NCBI RefSeq assembly: GCF_003046295.1
Contig: NZ_PZZN01000001.1
Span: 62,001-126,000 of the forward strand
Length of the DNA stretch: 64,000 nucleotides
Origin: Sphingomonas aerolata
Lineage (GTDB): Bacteria; Pseudomonadota; Alphaproteobacteria; Sphingomonadales; Sphingomonadaceae
Direction: 5' to 3'
Shown here: in pieces, positions 50,836 through 59,741 of the stretch
Layout of the letters: each line of letters starts with the position of its first letter
Numbering within the stretch: position 1 is the stretch's first letter
Position numbers and translations under genes: made by a program
The notes under the pieces: model-generated
Told to the model about the DNA's origin: nothing
Databases searched by the model: none
What the model saw: the letters and a program-made list of their open reading frames with translations, nothing else

Positions 50836-52239
50836 TCAGTCGCCGGTCAGGATCCGATCGACCAGCTGCCCGACGCTCGGCACGAACCCGTTGGAATAGA
50901 ACGGGTCCTTCTTGAAGTTATACGCCGCATGACCTGCGAACATCAGGTTCTGGTCGATGTCGCCGCCATGCGCGATATCCTGCAGCGTCTTCTGGATGCA
51001 GAAGCTGCGCGGATCCGCGAGCCGGCCCGTCGAGTTGGTCTCGGTGTCCGCCCAGCTCGAGAACGAACATTGCGACAGGCAGCCCATGCAGTCGGCCTGG
51101 TCCTTGCGGATCATGCCCTTTTCTTCCGGACCGACGAAGACCAGCGTGTTGTCCGGGGTCTTGAGCGCGTCGGTAAAGCCTTCGCCGAACCACTGGCGTG
51201 CGCGCAACAGGTCGTTGCGCGTCACCCAGAAATTCTTGCCCTTCACGCCGACGTCGAGCTGGAAGATGTGGTCGCCCGCCTCCTGCGTCGAAAACGCGAT
51301 CTGGCGCTCGGACCGCGCCTCGAGGCTGCGCAGGAACGGGTTGCGCACCGCCGAGGAATAGAAACCGGTCGGCGAGAATTTGTGCAGCAGCACGTCGCCT
51401 TCCTCGATCTTCGTCAGCGCGTCCTTCCACCCCTGCGGGATCGGGCTTTCGCGCGTCAGCAGCGGGCGGGTGCCGAACTGGAACGCGATCGTGCCGAGCT
51501 CGGGATTGTCGATCCAGTCGTTCCAGTCGCGCAGGTACCAGACGCCGCCCGCCATCACGATCGGCACGTCGTCCGAAATACCGCCCTCGCGCATCACGTC
51601 GCGCAGTTCCTTCACGCGCGGATAGGGATCCTGCGGCTTCAGCGGATCCTCGGCATTCGACAGGCCGTTATGCCCGCCCGCGAGCCACGGATCCTCGTAC
51701 ACGACTGCCGCCAGCCACTGTGCAGCCTTCGAATAGGCGCGCTTCCACAGCGCGCGGAACGCCCGTCCCGAACTGACGATCGGCAGGTAGCTGACGCCGT
51801 AGGACGCGGTGATCTCGCTGAGCTTGTAGGGCATGCCCGCGCCACAGGTGACGCCCGCCACCTTGCCGCGCGTCCGCTCGAGCACGCCGTGCAGGATCCG
51901 CTGCGCGCCGCCCATTTCCCACAGCACGTTGATGTTGATCGCGCCCTTGCCGTCGGCGATCTCATAGGCGCGCTCGACCTGCTGGACCGCACCGTCGATC
52001 GCATACTGGACCAGCTCCTCATGCCGGTCACGCCGCGTCAGCGCGGCATAGACCTGCGGGATGATCTTGCCCTCTGGATCGTAACTATCGGCATTCACGG
52101 CAGAAACCGTGCCGATGCCACCCGCGGCGGCCCAGGCTCCGGCCGACGCATGGTTGGTCGCCGCGACTCCCTTGCCGCCTTCCACCAGCGGCCACACTTC
52201 GCGACCGTTATAGACGATAGGCTTCAGGCCCTTGAACAC
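50836..52239 (-). CDS. nitronate monooxygenase-like FMN enzyme
   Basis: This is a 467-residue TIM-barrel flavoprotein of the 2-nitropropane-dioxygenase group. GVAATNHASAGAWAAAGGIGTV is the N-terminal phosphate-binding strand-loop, then GVTCGAGMPYKL, PIVSSGRAFRALWKRAY and MAGGVWYLRDW. Unlike the 320-350-residue family members, it has about 100 extra C-terminal residues with a cysteine cluster DCMGCLSQCSFSSW and a later Cys in RSFCIQK, so an additional metal or Fe-S site is possible. Oxidation of alkyl nitronates is the family reaction; the real substrate is not deducible. Confidence 0.84.
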   Translation of the reverse strand: MFKGLKPIVYNGREVWPLVEGGKGVAATNHASAGAWAAAGGIGTVSAVNADSYDPEGKIIPQVYAALTRRDRHEELVQYAIDGAVQQVERAYEIADGKGAININVLWEMGGAQRILHGVLERTRGKVAGVTCGAGMPYKLSEITASYGVSYLPIVSSGRAFRALWKRAYSKAAQWLAAVVYEDPWLAGGHNGLSNAEDPLKPQDPYPRVKELRDVMREGGISDDVPIVMAGGVWYLRDWNDWIDNPELGTIAFQFGTRPLLTRESPIPQGWKDALTKIEEGDVLLHKFSPTGFYSSAVRNPFLRSLEARSERQIAFSTQEAGDHIFQLDVGVKGKNFWVTRNDLLRARQWFGEGFTDALKTPDNTLVFVGPEEKGMIRKDQADCMGCLSQCSFSSWADTETNSTGRLADPRSFCIQKTLQDIAHGGDIDQNLMFAGHAAYNFKKDPFYSNGFVPSVGQLVDRILTGD

Positions 52240-52307
52240 GACGTCACCTCTCCCGGAAAATACGGCCCCCTATATCGCAAGGACGCAGCGTGCGAGCAAA
52301 TTAAGAC

Positions 52308-53444
52308 CTAGGTTAGCGCGCCGGGCCTGCCGAGCGCCTCTTCGTACAGCGCACGGTAGCGCGCGATCATCACCGATTCGTCGAATTCGGCCCGCGCGCG
52401 CCGCTGATTCGCCGCCCCGATCGACGCGCGCAGCGCGGGATCCGCGACCAGCGTCTGCAACGCATCGCGCAGCCGTACCTCGCTCGGCGCTTCGGTGATG
52501 AACGGCAGGTTTTCGGGCGCGACCATCCGCGCGACGTCGCCGACCGGATAGCTCGCGATCGGCAGGCCGGCGGCCATCGCCTCGACCACCGAAATCGGAA
52601 ACTGCTCGCTGCGCGACGACAGAGCGAGGATGTCGAAATGCCCGATATAACGATAGGGCCGATCGAGAAATCCCGGCAGGACGAGCGTGTCGGCCATCCC
52701 CATCGCCGCCGCCGCCTGGGCGATCCGCGCGCGCTCGGGTCCCTCGCCGACGATCACCAGCCGCACCCGCCCCGACACGCCGCCGACCGCACGCACCAGT
52801 GCGGTCAGGTCCTTCACCTCGCGCAGGCCCGCCAGCGCGCCGATGACGACCTCCTTCGCCTTCGGGACGAACCCCGGGATCGCCTTGGGTTCGGGCTTTT
52901 GCGCGTAATAGGCGGTGCCGATGCCGTTCACGATCCGGTGCACCCGCTCGCGCGGCTGTTTCCAGGTCTTCAGTGCGATCGCCTCGAGCACCTCGGACGG
53001 TACCGCCAGCGCATGCGCCGCGCCCAGCGCCAGCCGACGATAGATGTTGCGCTCGATCTTCAGCCCGCCCGCCTCGTCGGCGTTGAACCCGTCCTCGTGG
53101 TGGACCAGCGGCGGTGCGCCCTTGCCGAACGCGCGGCGCGCCATCGCCCCGTCGATCGCCCCCCAGTTATAGCTCAGCACCAGGTCGAACCGCCGCATAT
53201 ATTGCGCGATCGCCTCGTAGCGCGCGACCGACGGCTTGCCCGTCAGCGGCGGCGGGTTCTGCGCGATCTCGTAGCGGATCCCCTTGGCGATCGACCCCTG
53301 CGCGCCCAGCGCATCGGCCACGCCCGACACGATGGTGTGCTTGGCGCGATCGCCGAACGCATTCATCAACCGCACCGCCCGAGCCTCCTTCCCGCCGAGG
53401 TCGAACGAGGAGTGGAGATGCAGGATGTTGACGGGTGCGGCCAT
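52308..53444 (-). CDS. GT4 family glycosyltransferase
   Basis: This is a 378-residue GT-B enzyme. From the ATG at 53444 it opens with VNILHLHSSFDLGGKEARAV, the acceptor-domain first strand with the 'GGKE' loop. The donor domain has GALAGLREVKDLTALVRAVG, VIVGEGPERARIAQ and the EX7E motif SEQFPISVVEAMAAGLP. It probably transfers a sugar to a surface glycan or lipid. A GH130 phosphorylase-like gene is encoded about 0.4 kb away on the same strand. ATG 12 codons upstream adds a polar extension and is less likely. Confidence 0.9.
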   Translation of the reverse strand: MAAPVNILHLHSSFDLGGKEARAVRLMNAFGDRAKHTIVSGVADALGAQGSIAKGIRYEIAQNPPPLTGKPSVARYEAIAQYMRRFDLVLSYNWGAIDGAMARRAFGKGAPPLVHHEDGFNADEAGGLKIERNIYRRLALGAAHALAVPSEVLEAIALKTWKQPRERVHRIVNGIGTAYYAQKPEPKAIPGFVPKAKEVVIGALAGLREVKDLTALVRAVGGVSGRVRLVIVGEGPERARIAQAAAAMGMADTLVLPGFLDRPYRYIGHFDILALSSRSEQFPISVVEAMAAGLPIASYPVGDVARMVAPENLPFITEAPSEVRLRDALQTLVADPALRASIGAANQRRARAEFDESVMIARYRALYEEALGRPGALT

Positions 53445-53583
53445 GCCCGACGCGATGCCGATTTCTCGCCGGGGTTTCAAGGGAGCAGGCGCGCTGGATC
53501 GCTGTCAGCTTCCGCCCACTTGCGGACACTAGAAGCATAATTTCATGCCGTGCTATGATGCCGGCAACGGAGGGGGGCGGACG

Positions 53584-53790
53584 GTGAAAACACTGGATGA
53601 CTTGATCGAATGGGCGAACGAGCAGCGCAAAGAATCTCTGCGACAGGTCGATCTCTTCAGTAACGGCGGGGTGAAGGCACAGCTTGTCATGCCGGATGGC
53701 ACTACGCAGGATATTACTGCCGGGGTGCTTTCGCATCAGAAAGCGAACGTAGATGCTTTCACCAGTCTCGTGTCAGCCTTGGAGAGGTAA
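53584..53790 (+). CDS. 68-residue hypothetical protein of atypical composition
   Basis: GTG at 53584 follows GGAGGGGGG. The product MKTLDDLIEWANEQRKESLR ... VDAFTSLVSALER is a soluble, mostly helical protein with a short beta hairpin (VKAQLVMPDGTTQDITAG). The third-codon GC is visibly lower than in its neighbours (for example TCT, ACT, ATT, AAA codons). It lies alone on the plus strand between two minus-strand genes, so it could be a recent acquisition. An upstream ATG at 53545 is possible. I recognise no function. Confidence 0.6.
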   Translation: MKTLDDLIEWANEQRKESLRQVDLFSNGGVKAQLVMPDGTTQDITAGVLSHQKANVDAFTSLVSALER

Positions 53791-53825
53791 GGTCCGCTCC
53801 CCACCAAAATACGCCACGCACCGCA

Positions 53826-54941
53826 TCAGGCAGGCGGGTCGAACGCAGTCTTCGCGATGTGCGTGATCCGGCACGCCAGATCCGCCTCGCCGCTCGCGAC
53901 CACGTAGAAGTCGCCCGCGTCCGCGATGCCCGTCGTGAAGACGACATTGTCGACGTACATCTGGTCCTTCAGCGGCTCGGTCAGCGCGGGGTTCGCCTCG
54001 AGCAGCGGCGCGTGCTGGGTTGCGATCGTGATCGACGGGTCGTCCTTGTCGAGGATCGACCAATAGGTGCGGTAGATGCCGACCACGCCCGACGGCTCGA
54101 CGCCGTGCCACAGGCTCAGCCAGCCGCGGTCGGTCAGGATCGGTGGCGTCCCCCCGCCCATCCGCGCGGTCGAGACCGTGGCGGCGTGCGGGCGGATGCC
54201 GGGCTTGTCATGCGGCTTCCAGTGGAGCGCGTCGGGTGAGCGCGACAGGTTGATCGACGGCCCGGCGCGCCATTCGCTGCCCGGCGGATAGGCGAAATAC
54301 AGGTCGCCAAGCGGCCGGGTCTGCGCCCAATATTGCCCGCCGATCAGCCCTTCGAAGATCAGCATGTCCTTGTTCTGGTGATCGAGCACGATCCCCTCAA
54401 GCTGCCAGTCGAGCGCATCGGCTGACGAATAGAGAGTCGTCGAATGCCGTTCCGGGCTGACCGAACAGGTCGTCATCAGATAGCGGTCGCCGACCTTCGA
54501 GATGCGCGCATCCTCGACGCCATAGCATTGGTAGGGTGTGCGCGGCGCGATCGCCTTGTCGTAATGGACCGCGACGACCGAACGGCCCTCCGCGTCGAGC
54601 TCGACCGGCAGCAGCCAGGACAGCGAGGTGAGCGCCATCACCTTCCAACCGCCGCCGGGGATCAGGAATTTGCGCGGATCCTTGGTGTCGACCATCTGCA
54701 ACGGCCACGCATCGCGAAGATAGGCGCCGTCCTGCCAGCGGATCGCATGGACGTTGCCGCCCTTGACCGGCTCGCGCAACGCCTCCGCCACGCGCACCAT
54801 CAGCAGCAGATTGCCGTTCGCCAGCCGCGTCATCCCCGGATTGAAGGCGCCGAGCACATAGGTCTCGGCCCCGACCTTGCCCGCCAGCGGCGAGCGCGAC
54901 AGGTCGATGTCGGCGGGAGTGAAGACGAGCTGATCGAACAT
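53826..54941 (-). CDS. glycoside hydrolase family 130 / beta-mannoside phosphorylase-like protein
   Basis: This is a 371-residue five-bladed beta-propeller. GAFNPGMTRLANGNLLLMVRVAE, then YGVEDARISKVGDRYLMTTC (the 'EDAR' strand that carries the catalytic Asp in GH130), DHQNKDMLIFEGLIGGQYWA, and WHGVEP. GH130 members are mannosyl-glucose or beta-1,2/1,4-mannoside phosphorylases or hydrolases; which one is not deducible. There is no signal peptide, so it acts in the cytoplasm. The nearby GT4 gene suggests glycan turnover. Confidence 0.85.
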   Translation of the reverse strand: MFDQLVFTPADIDLSRSPLAGKVGAETYVLGAFNPGMTRLANGNLLLMVRVAEALREPVKGGNVHAIRWQDGAYLRDAWPLQMVDTKDPRKFLIPGGGWKVMALTSLSWLLPVELDAEGRSVVAVHYDKAIAPRTPYQCYGVEDARISKVGDRYLMTTCSVSPERHSTTLYSSADALDWQLEGIVLDHQNKDMLIFEGLIGGQYWAQTRPLGDLYFAYPPGSEWRAGPSINLSRSPDALHWKPHDKPGIRPHAATVSTARMGGGTPPILTDRGWLSLWHGVEPSGVVGIYRTYWSILDKDDPSITIATQHAPLLEANPALTEPLKDQMYVDNVVFTTGIADAGDFYVVASGEADLACRITHIAKTAFDPPA

Positions 54942-54990
54942 GCTATTCTCCTAAAATTCTGGTTGTCTGGCCGCCCCGCCCCCACGCCCG

Positions 54991-55077
54991 CCCCCTCCCC
55001 CGTTCGCCCTGAGCGAAGTCGAAGGGCATGCCCCGAGCGCAGGTGCTTCGACTTCGCTCAGCATGAACGGGAGGGGG
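54991..55077. repeat. palindromic repeat (CCGTTCG ... CGAACGG family) between SDR and GH130 genes
   Basis: The left arm CCCCCTCCCCCGTTCGCCCT with GAGCGAAGTCGAAG (54991-55024) mirrors CTTCGACTTCGCTCAG with CATGAACGGGAGGGGG (to 55077). It is the same family as the element at 27490-27594, and its core GAGCGAAGTCGAAG is a repeat known from many proteobacteria. Confidence 0.85.
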
Positions 55078-55089
55078 TAAACAAAGGCG

Positions 55090-55848
55090 CTATTCCCCCT
55101 CCAGCGCGCGGGGCACGATCACGAGCTGCTGGATCACACTGCGCGTCGGCTGCGTGAGCAGGAACTCGACCCCCGCGGCGATGTCCTCGCCGCGCAGCAT
55201 TTGCTCCGCCGCGATCATCTGCCGCTGCTTCTCGTCGGGCACGTCGGGATATTGCATGTTCGAGCCGACCTTGCCCGGCTCGATCAGCGACACCCGGATC
55301 CCCTTGGGCCCCAGCTCGCGACGCAGCGCCTCGGCGAAACCGGCGATACCCGACTTGATGCCCGCATAGACGGTCGAGCTCGGCCCGAGGATATGCGCGC
55401 TGAGCGAACCGATGAGGATCAGGTCGCCGATCGGCGTCATCCGGTGCGCGGCGTGATGCGCGCTGAGCAGATAGGCGGTGAAATTGACCGCGATCGCGTA
55501 GCGCAGCGCGTCTTCGTCCATCTGCGTCAGCCCGCCCGCGGCGATCGAGGCGTTGATGACGGTGATGTCGAACCCGCCCAGATACGCCTCGCCGGCATCG
55601 AAAAAGGCGCGGACCTTGTCGGGATCGGCAAGCTCGGTGACCATCCCGTCGCCTTCGCCGACCGCGCGGATGCAGGCGAGCGCGTCCTCGAGATGACCCG
55701 CATCGTGACCGCAGATATAGACTTTGGCGCCCCCCGCCGCGAGCAGCACCGCGATCGCCCGCCCGATCCCTGTCGTCCCTCCCGTGATGATCGCGCGGCG
55801 ACCCTCAAGGGAGCGATGATTCACATGAAGGTCGGCGGGTGCGGTCAT
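55090..55848 (-). CDS. short-chain dehydrogenase/reductase
   Basis: This is a 252-residue classical SDR with the cofactor motif IITGGTTGIGRAIAV (residues 20-34), the NAS strand in VINASIAAGG, Ser in IGSLSAHIL, the catalytic YAGIK (Tyr-x3-Lys), and the GIRVSLIEPGKVGS end of the fold. The acid residue after the second strand favours NAD(H) over NADP(H) only weakly. Substrate unknown. It lies downstream of the alpha/beta hydrolase on the same strand (62-bp gap). Confidence 0.92.
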   Translation of the reverse strand: MTAPADLHVNHRSLEGRRAIITGGTTGIGRAIAVLLAAGGAKVYICGHDAGHLEDALACIRAVGEGDGMVTELADPDKVRAFFDAGEAYLGGFDITVINASIAAGGLTQMDEDALRYAIAVNFTAYLLSAHHAAHRMTPIGDLILIGSLSAHILGPSSTVYAGIKSGIAGFAEALRRELGPKGIRVSLIEPGKVGSNMQYPDVPDEKQRQMIAAEQMLRGEDIAAGVEFLLTQPTRSVIQQLVIVPRALEGE

Positions 55849-55910
55849 AAGCTGTTCCGGTCATCGAGCAGGCGGGACAAGGCGTCGCTGCGACGCCCCG
55901 TCCCCGTCCC

Positions 55911-56792
55911 CTAGGCGCGGACAGCATCCCCCTCAAGCACCTGCACCAGCAGGTCGTCGATCGGCGCCTGGACGATCGGCTCGCTCAGCGTCGGGGCATG
56001 ACCGACCCCGGGCACGGTGACGAGCGTCGCGCGGTCGAGCGAGGCGACCATCCGATCCGCGATCGCGGCCGACAACAGGTCGGATCGACCACCCCGTACG
56101 ATCAGCGTCGGGATCTCGCGCAGGCCTGCCAGCGCCTGCCACATGTCCGGCCCGGCCTCGCTGCCCGGCACGCGGAACGGTTCGGCGATCTTCAGGTCGT
56201 AATCGAGCACGATCCGGCCTGAGCTATTCAGCCGGTAGATGCGCTTGGCCATCGCCAGCCAATCCTCGATCGTCCAGTCCGGATAGACGTCGGCATTGCT
56301 CTCCGACACGCAGCGCGCGGCGTGCATCCAGGTCGGAAAGACGCTCGCCTTGCCGACATAGCCGCGGATCCGCGACAGGCCCTGCGCGTCGATCTCGGGG
56401 CCGACATCGTTGAGCAAAGCGGCTGCGATTCGCCCGCGCGCCGGCCCCGCCATCAGCATCGTGACGATCCCGCCGAGCGACGTCCCGAACGCGACGAAAC
56501 GGTCGATGCCATGCTCGGCCAGCAACGCCTCGACATCCTGCACATAGGTCAGCGGGACATAGGACATCGGATCCTTGGCATAGGCGCTCTCGCCGCGCCC
56601 GCGGAAATCGATCCCGATCAGCCGCCAGCGCCCCGCGAGCCGCGCCGCGAGCGCATCGAAATCGCGCGCGTTACGCGTCAGCCCGGGCAGGCACAGGATC
56701 GGCGGACGGCCATCGCCGCCGCCAGGATAGTCGCGTGCGTGCAGCCGCAGCCCGTCCCTGGACCACCAATAGAGGTTTTCGTAAGCGGCCAT
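55911..56792 (-). CDS. alpha/beta hydrolase
   Basis: This is a 293-residue alpha/beta-hydrolase fold protein: ILCLPGLTRNARDFDALAARL (oxyanion loop), IGIDFRGRGES, nucleophile elbow VAFGTSLGGIVTMLMAG (Ser in GTSLGG), acid region IPTLIVRGGRSDLLS and His in VTVPGVGHAPTL. All three catalytic residues are therefore visible. The start at 56792 (MAAYENLYWW) faces selO with only 37 bp between, so both promoters must be very compact or overlap. Confidence 0.92.
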   Translation of the reverse strand: MAAYENLYWWSRDGLRLHARDYPGGGDGRPPILCLPGLTRNARDFDALAARLAGRWRLIGIDFRGRGESAYAKDPMSYVPLTYVQDVEALLAEHGIDRFVAFGTSLGGIVTMLMAGPARGRIAAALLNDVGPEIDAQGLSRIRGYVGKASVFPTWMHAARCVSESNADVYPDWTIEDWLAMAKRIYRLNSSGRIVLDYDLKIAEPFRVPGSEAGPDMWQALAGLREIPTLIVRGGRSDLLSAAIADRMVASLDRATLVTVPGVGHAPTLSEPIVQAPIDDLLVQVLEGDAVRA

Positions 56793-56829
56793 GGTTGCGT
56801 CCTTCGGGTAGCGGCCACCATATCGCCGC

Positions 56830-58197
56830 ATGCCCATCGACCCGCAAGCCTTCCCCGCCTATCGCCCCGAAACCACGTTGCTCGACCTGGGCGACCCGTT
56901 CTTCGATCCGGTCGCGGCGGCCGATTTCCCCCACACCCAGCTCCGCTTCCGCAACGATCGCGCCGCCGCACAGGTCGGTCTGGCGACGCTCGACGACGAC
57001 GAATGGACCCGGCATTTCGGCCGGTTCGCGCCGTTGCCGGGCACGCTGCCCGGCCCGCTCGCGTTGCGCTATCACGGTCATCAGTTCCGCAACTACAATC
57101 CCGATCTGGGTGATGGTCGCGGTTTCACCTTTGCCCAGATGCGCGACCATCGCGGCCGCCTGATGGATCTCGGCACCAAGGGGTCGGGGCAGACGCCGTG
57201 GAGCCGCGCGGGCGATGGCCGGCTCACGCTGAAAGGTGGCGTTCGCGAGATCCTCGCGACCGAGATGCTCGAGGCGCTGAACGTCCCGACCTCGCGCACG
57301 CTCTCGCTCATCGAGACGGGCGAAGACCTGCAGCGCGGCGACGAGCCGAGCCCGACCCGCTCTGCGGTCATGGTCCGGCTCAGCCACAGCCATGTCCGGA
57401 TCGGCACCTTCCAGCGCTTCGCCTATCATCGCGACGACGACGCCCTGCGCCGGCTTGTCGCATATACGCTGCGCAACCTGTTCGAGGAACATGGCGACGA
57501 TCCGGTCCGCCTCCTCGCGCTCGTCGTCGCGCGGACCGCCCGACTCGCGGCGCGCTACATGGCGGCGGGCTTCGTCCACGGCGTGCTCAATTCGGACAAC
57601 ATCAACGTCACCGGCGAAAGCTTCGACTATGGCCCGTGGCGGTTCGCGCCGACCTGGGACCCGGGCTTCACCGCCGCCTATTTCGATCATCAGGGGCTGT
57701 ACGCCTTTGGTCGCCAGCCCGAGGCGATCCACTGGGACGTGATGCAGCTCGCGGTATCGCTGCGCACGATCGCCGAGAGCGATCCACTGATCGCCGCGCT
57801 CGACGGTTTCGGCCCCGCCTATCAGACCGAAGTGGGCGCGGCGATCCTGTGGCGGCTGGGCGTCCGCCCGCGCGATCCCAACAGCGACCGTGCGCTCGTC
57901 CAGGCAACCGAGCGCGCGCTGCGGACCAGCGGGGCGGGTATCGACCGGTTCTTCTTCGACGCGTTCGGCGGCGAGCTTCCCGCGGGCTACGGTCCCGAAT
58001 GGGACGAGGTCCGCGCCGCGCTCGGCGGCTATGCCGCGCGCAAGGATCGCACCCATCCCTATTGGTCGGGCACGCCGTGCAGCCTGCTGATCGACGAGGT
58101 GGAATCGATCTGGGCGCCGATCGCCGACGCCGACGACTGGAGCCGTCTTACCGCGAAGGTCGCCGCGATCCGGGCGATGGGCGAGGCGCTCGCCTGA
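56830..58197 (+). CDS. selO: SelO-family protein adenylyltransferase (YdiU)
   Basis: This is a 455-residue pseudokinase that AMPylates target proteins and is linked to redox stress. Motifs in order: YHGHQFRNYNPDLGDGRG (active segment), MDLGTKGSGQTPWSRAGDGR, TLKGGVREILATEML, and HGVLNSDNINVTGESFDYGP, where Asn/Asp bind Mg-ATP. It lacks the C-terminal selenocysteine/cysteine of longer members, as is usual in many bacteria. It is divergent from the alpha/beta hydrolase. Confidence 0.95.
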   Translation: MPIDPQAFPAYRPETTLLDLGDPFFDPVAAADFPHTQLRFRNDRAAAQVGLATLDDDEWTRHFGRFAPLPGTLPGPLALRYHGHQFRNYNPDLGDGRGFTFAQMRDHRGRLMDLGTKGSGQTPWSRAGDGRLTLKGGVREILATEMLEALNVPTSRTLSLIETGEDLQRGDEPSPTRSAVMVRLSHSHVRIGTFQRFAYHRDDDALRRLVAYTLRNLFEEHGDDPVRLLALVVARTARLAARYMAAGFVHGVLNSDNINVTGESFDYGPWRFAPTWDPGFTAAYFDHQGLYAFGRQPEAIHWDVMQLAVSLRTIAESDPLIAALDGFGPAYQTEVGAAILWRLGVRPRDPNSDRALVQATERALRTSGAGIDRFFFDAFGGELPAGYGPEWDEVRAALGGYAARKDRTHPYWSGTPCSLLIDEVESIWAPIADADDWSRLTAKVAAIRAMGEALA

Positions 58198-58266
58198 TCG
58201 CGGGTGCCGCGGCCGACGGTGCGGCGGGTGGTGGAAACTCTTCTAAAATTGGGGCAAGAGCCCGAT

Positions 58267-59679
58267 ATGGCCGATGAGATCCTCTCCTACGAACCCGCAA
58301 CCGGTACGCTGTTGTGGCGTCACCCGATCGGGGATGTCGATACCGAAGTGGCGACCGCGCGGTCGGGCTGGGCCGGCTGGGCCTCCAAGCCGCTCGCGTT
58401 CCGGATCGAGACGATGCGCCGGTTCGCCAATGTCGTCCGCCAGCGCAACGACGCGTTCACCGACCTGATCGCGCGCGAGACGGGCAAGCCGATCTGGGAA
58501 GCGCGCGGCGAGGTCGAGACGGTGATCGCCAAGGTCGACATCTCGGTCAGCGCCTATGCCGAACGCACTGCGCAGCGCCGGATGGAGGCGCCGATGAACA
58601 GCCGCGTCGCGCTGCGCCACAAGCCGCACGGCGTGCTCGCGGTGCTCGGCCCCTACAACTTCCCGGCGCACCTGCCGAATGGCCACATCGTCCCCGCGCT
58701 GATCGCCGGCAACGCGGTCGTCTTCAAGCCGTCCGAAAAGACCCCAGCATCGGGCGCGTTCCTCGTCGAGTGCTACCGCGCCGCCGGGGTGCCCGAGGAT
58801 TGCATCCGGCTGCTCGTCGGCGGCCCCGCGGAGGGCAAGGCGCTGGCCGCGCATCCCGATATCGACGGCCTGCTCTTCACCGGTTCGGCCCAGACCGGCC
58901 TCGCGCTCAACCGCGCCTTTGCCGAGAAGCCCGAGAAAATTCTGGCGCTCGAAATGGGCGGCAACAACCCGATCATGGTCTGGGACACGCCGGACCTGCA
59001 CACCGCGGCGGTGCTCGTCGTCCAGTCCGCCTTCACCACCGCCGGCCAGCGCTGTACCGCTGCGCGCCGGCTGATCGTCCAGGAACGGCTCGCCCAGCCG
59101 CTTCTCGATACGATCGAGCGGATGATCGCGCGGATCATCGTCGACGAGCCGCATGCGAACCCGGCGCCGTTCATGGGCCCGGTGATCGACAATCAGGCGG
59201 CGGACCAGCTCACCGAGAGCTTTCTCGAGCTGCTGATGCGCGGCGGCCGGCCGATCCGGCATCTCGAACGCCCGGTCGATACGCTGCCCTTCCTGCGCCC
59301 GGCGATGATCGACGTCACCGACATGGCGGAGCGCCCCGATCTCGAACTATTCGGCCCGATCCTGCAGGTCTTCCGCACCGATGATTTCGACGCCGCGATC
59401 GCCGAGGCGAACAACACCCGCTACGGCCTGTCCGCCGCGCTGATCAGCCAGACGCCCGCGCTCTACGACCGGTTCTGGGCCAATATCCGCGCCGGGATCG
59501 TCAACTGGAACAAGCCCACCAACGGCGCCTCGTCGGGCGCGCCGTTCGGCGGCGTCGGCTGGTCGGGCAATCACCGCCCCAGCGCCTATTACGCCGCCGA
59601 TTACTGCGCCTATCCGGTCGTCAGCAGCGAATCCGAAAGCGCGCGGGCGAGCATCGGCATCGGCCTGCGCGACGGCTGA
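58267..59679 (+). CDS. astD: N-succinylglutamate 5-semialdehyde dehydrogenase
   Basis: AstD (470 aa), the fifth AST arginine-catabolic enzyme, oxidises N-succinylglutamate semialdehyde with NAD+. Motifs: GPYNFPAHLPNGHIVPALIA, FKPSEKTPASG, LEMGGNNPIMVWD (catalytic Glu) and FTTAGQRCTAARRLI (catalytic Cys). SGAPFGGVGWSGNHRPSAYYAADYCAYPV is typical of AstD rather than of other aldehyde dehydrogenases. The other ast genes are not adjacent, so the gene may be separately placed here. It follows selO with a 69-bp gap. Confidence 0.9.
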   Translation: MADEILSYEPATGTLLWRHPIGDVDTEVATARSGWAGWASKPLAFRIETMRRFANVVRQRNDAFTDLIARETGKPIWEARGEVETVIAKVDISVSAYAERTAQRRMEAPMNSRVALRHKPHGVLAVLGPYNFPAHLPNGHIVPALIAGNAVVFKPSEKTPASGAFLVECYRAAGVPEDCIRLLVGGPAEGKALAAHPDIDGLLFTGSAQTGLALNRAFAEKPEKILALEMGGNNPIMVWDTPDLHTAAVLVVQSAFTTAGQRCTAARRLIVQERLAQPLLDTIERMIARIIVDEPHANPAPFMGPVIDNQAADQLTESFLELLMRGGRPIRHLERPVDTLPFLRPAMIDVTDMAERPDLELFGPILQVFRTDDFDAAIAEANNTRYGLSAALISQTPALYDRFWANIRAGIVNWNKPTNGASSGAPFGGVGWSGNHRPSAYYAADYCAYPVVSSESESARASIGIGLRDG

Positions 59680-59741
59680 GGCGGGTAGCGGGCCTAAAGC
59701 CGCACTGAAATCCTCCCCCGCCAGGGGGAGGATCATGGGCG

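Noticed and set aside
50131..52311. 726-codon frame on the plus strand opposite the LysE and nitronate-monooxygenase genes
   Set aside because: It spans two genes and their gap on the other strand, and has no coherent protein features.
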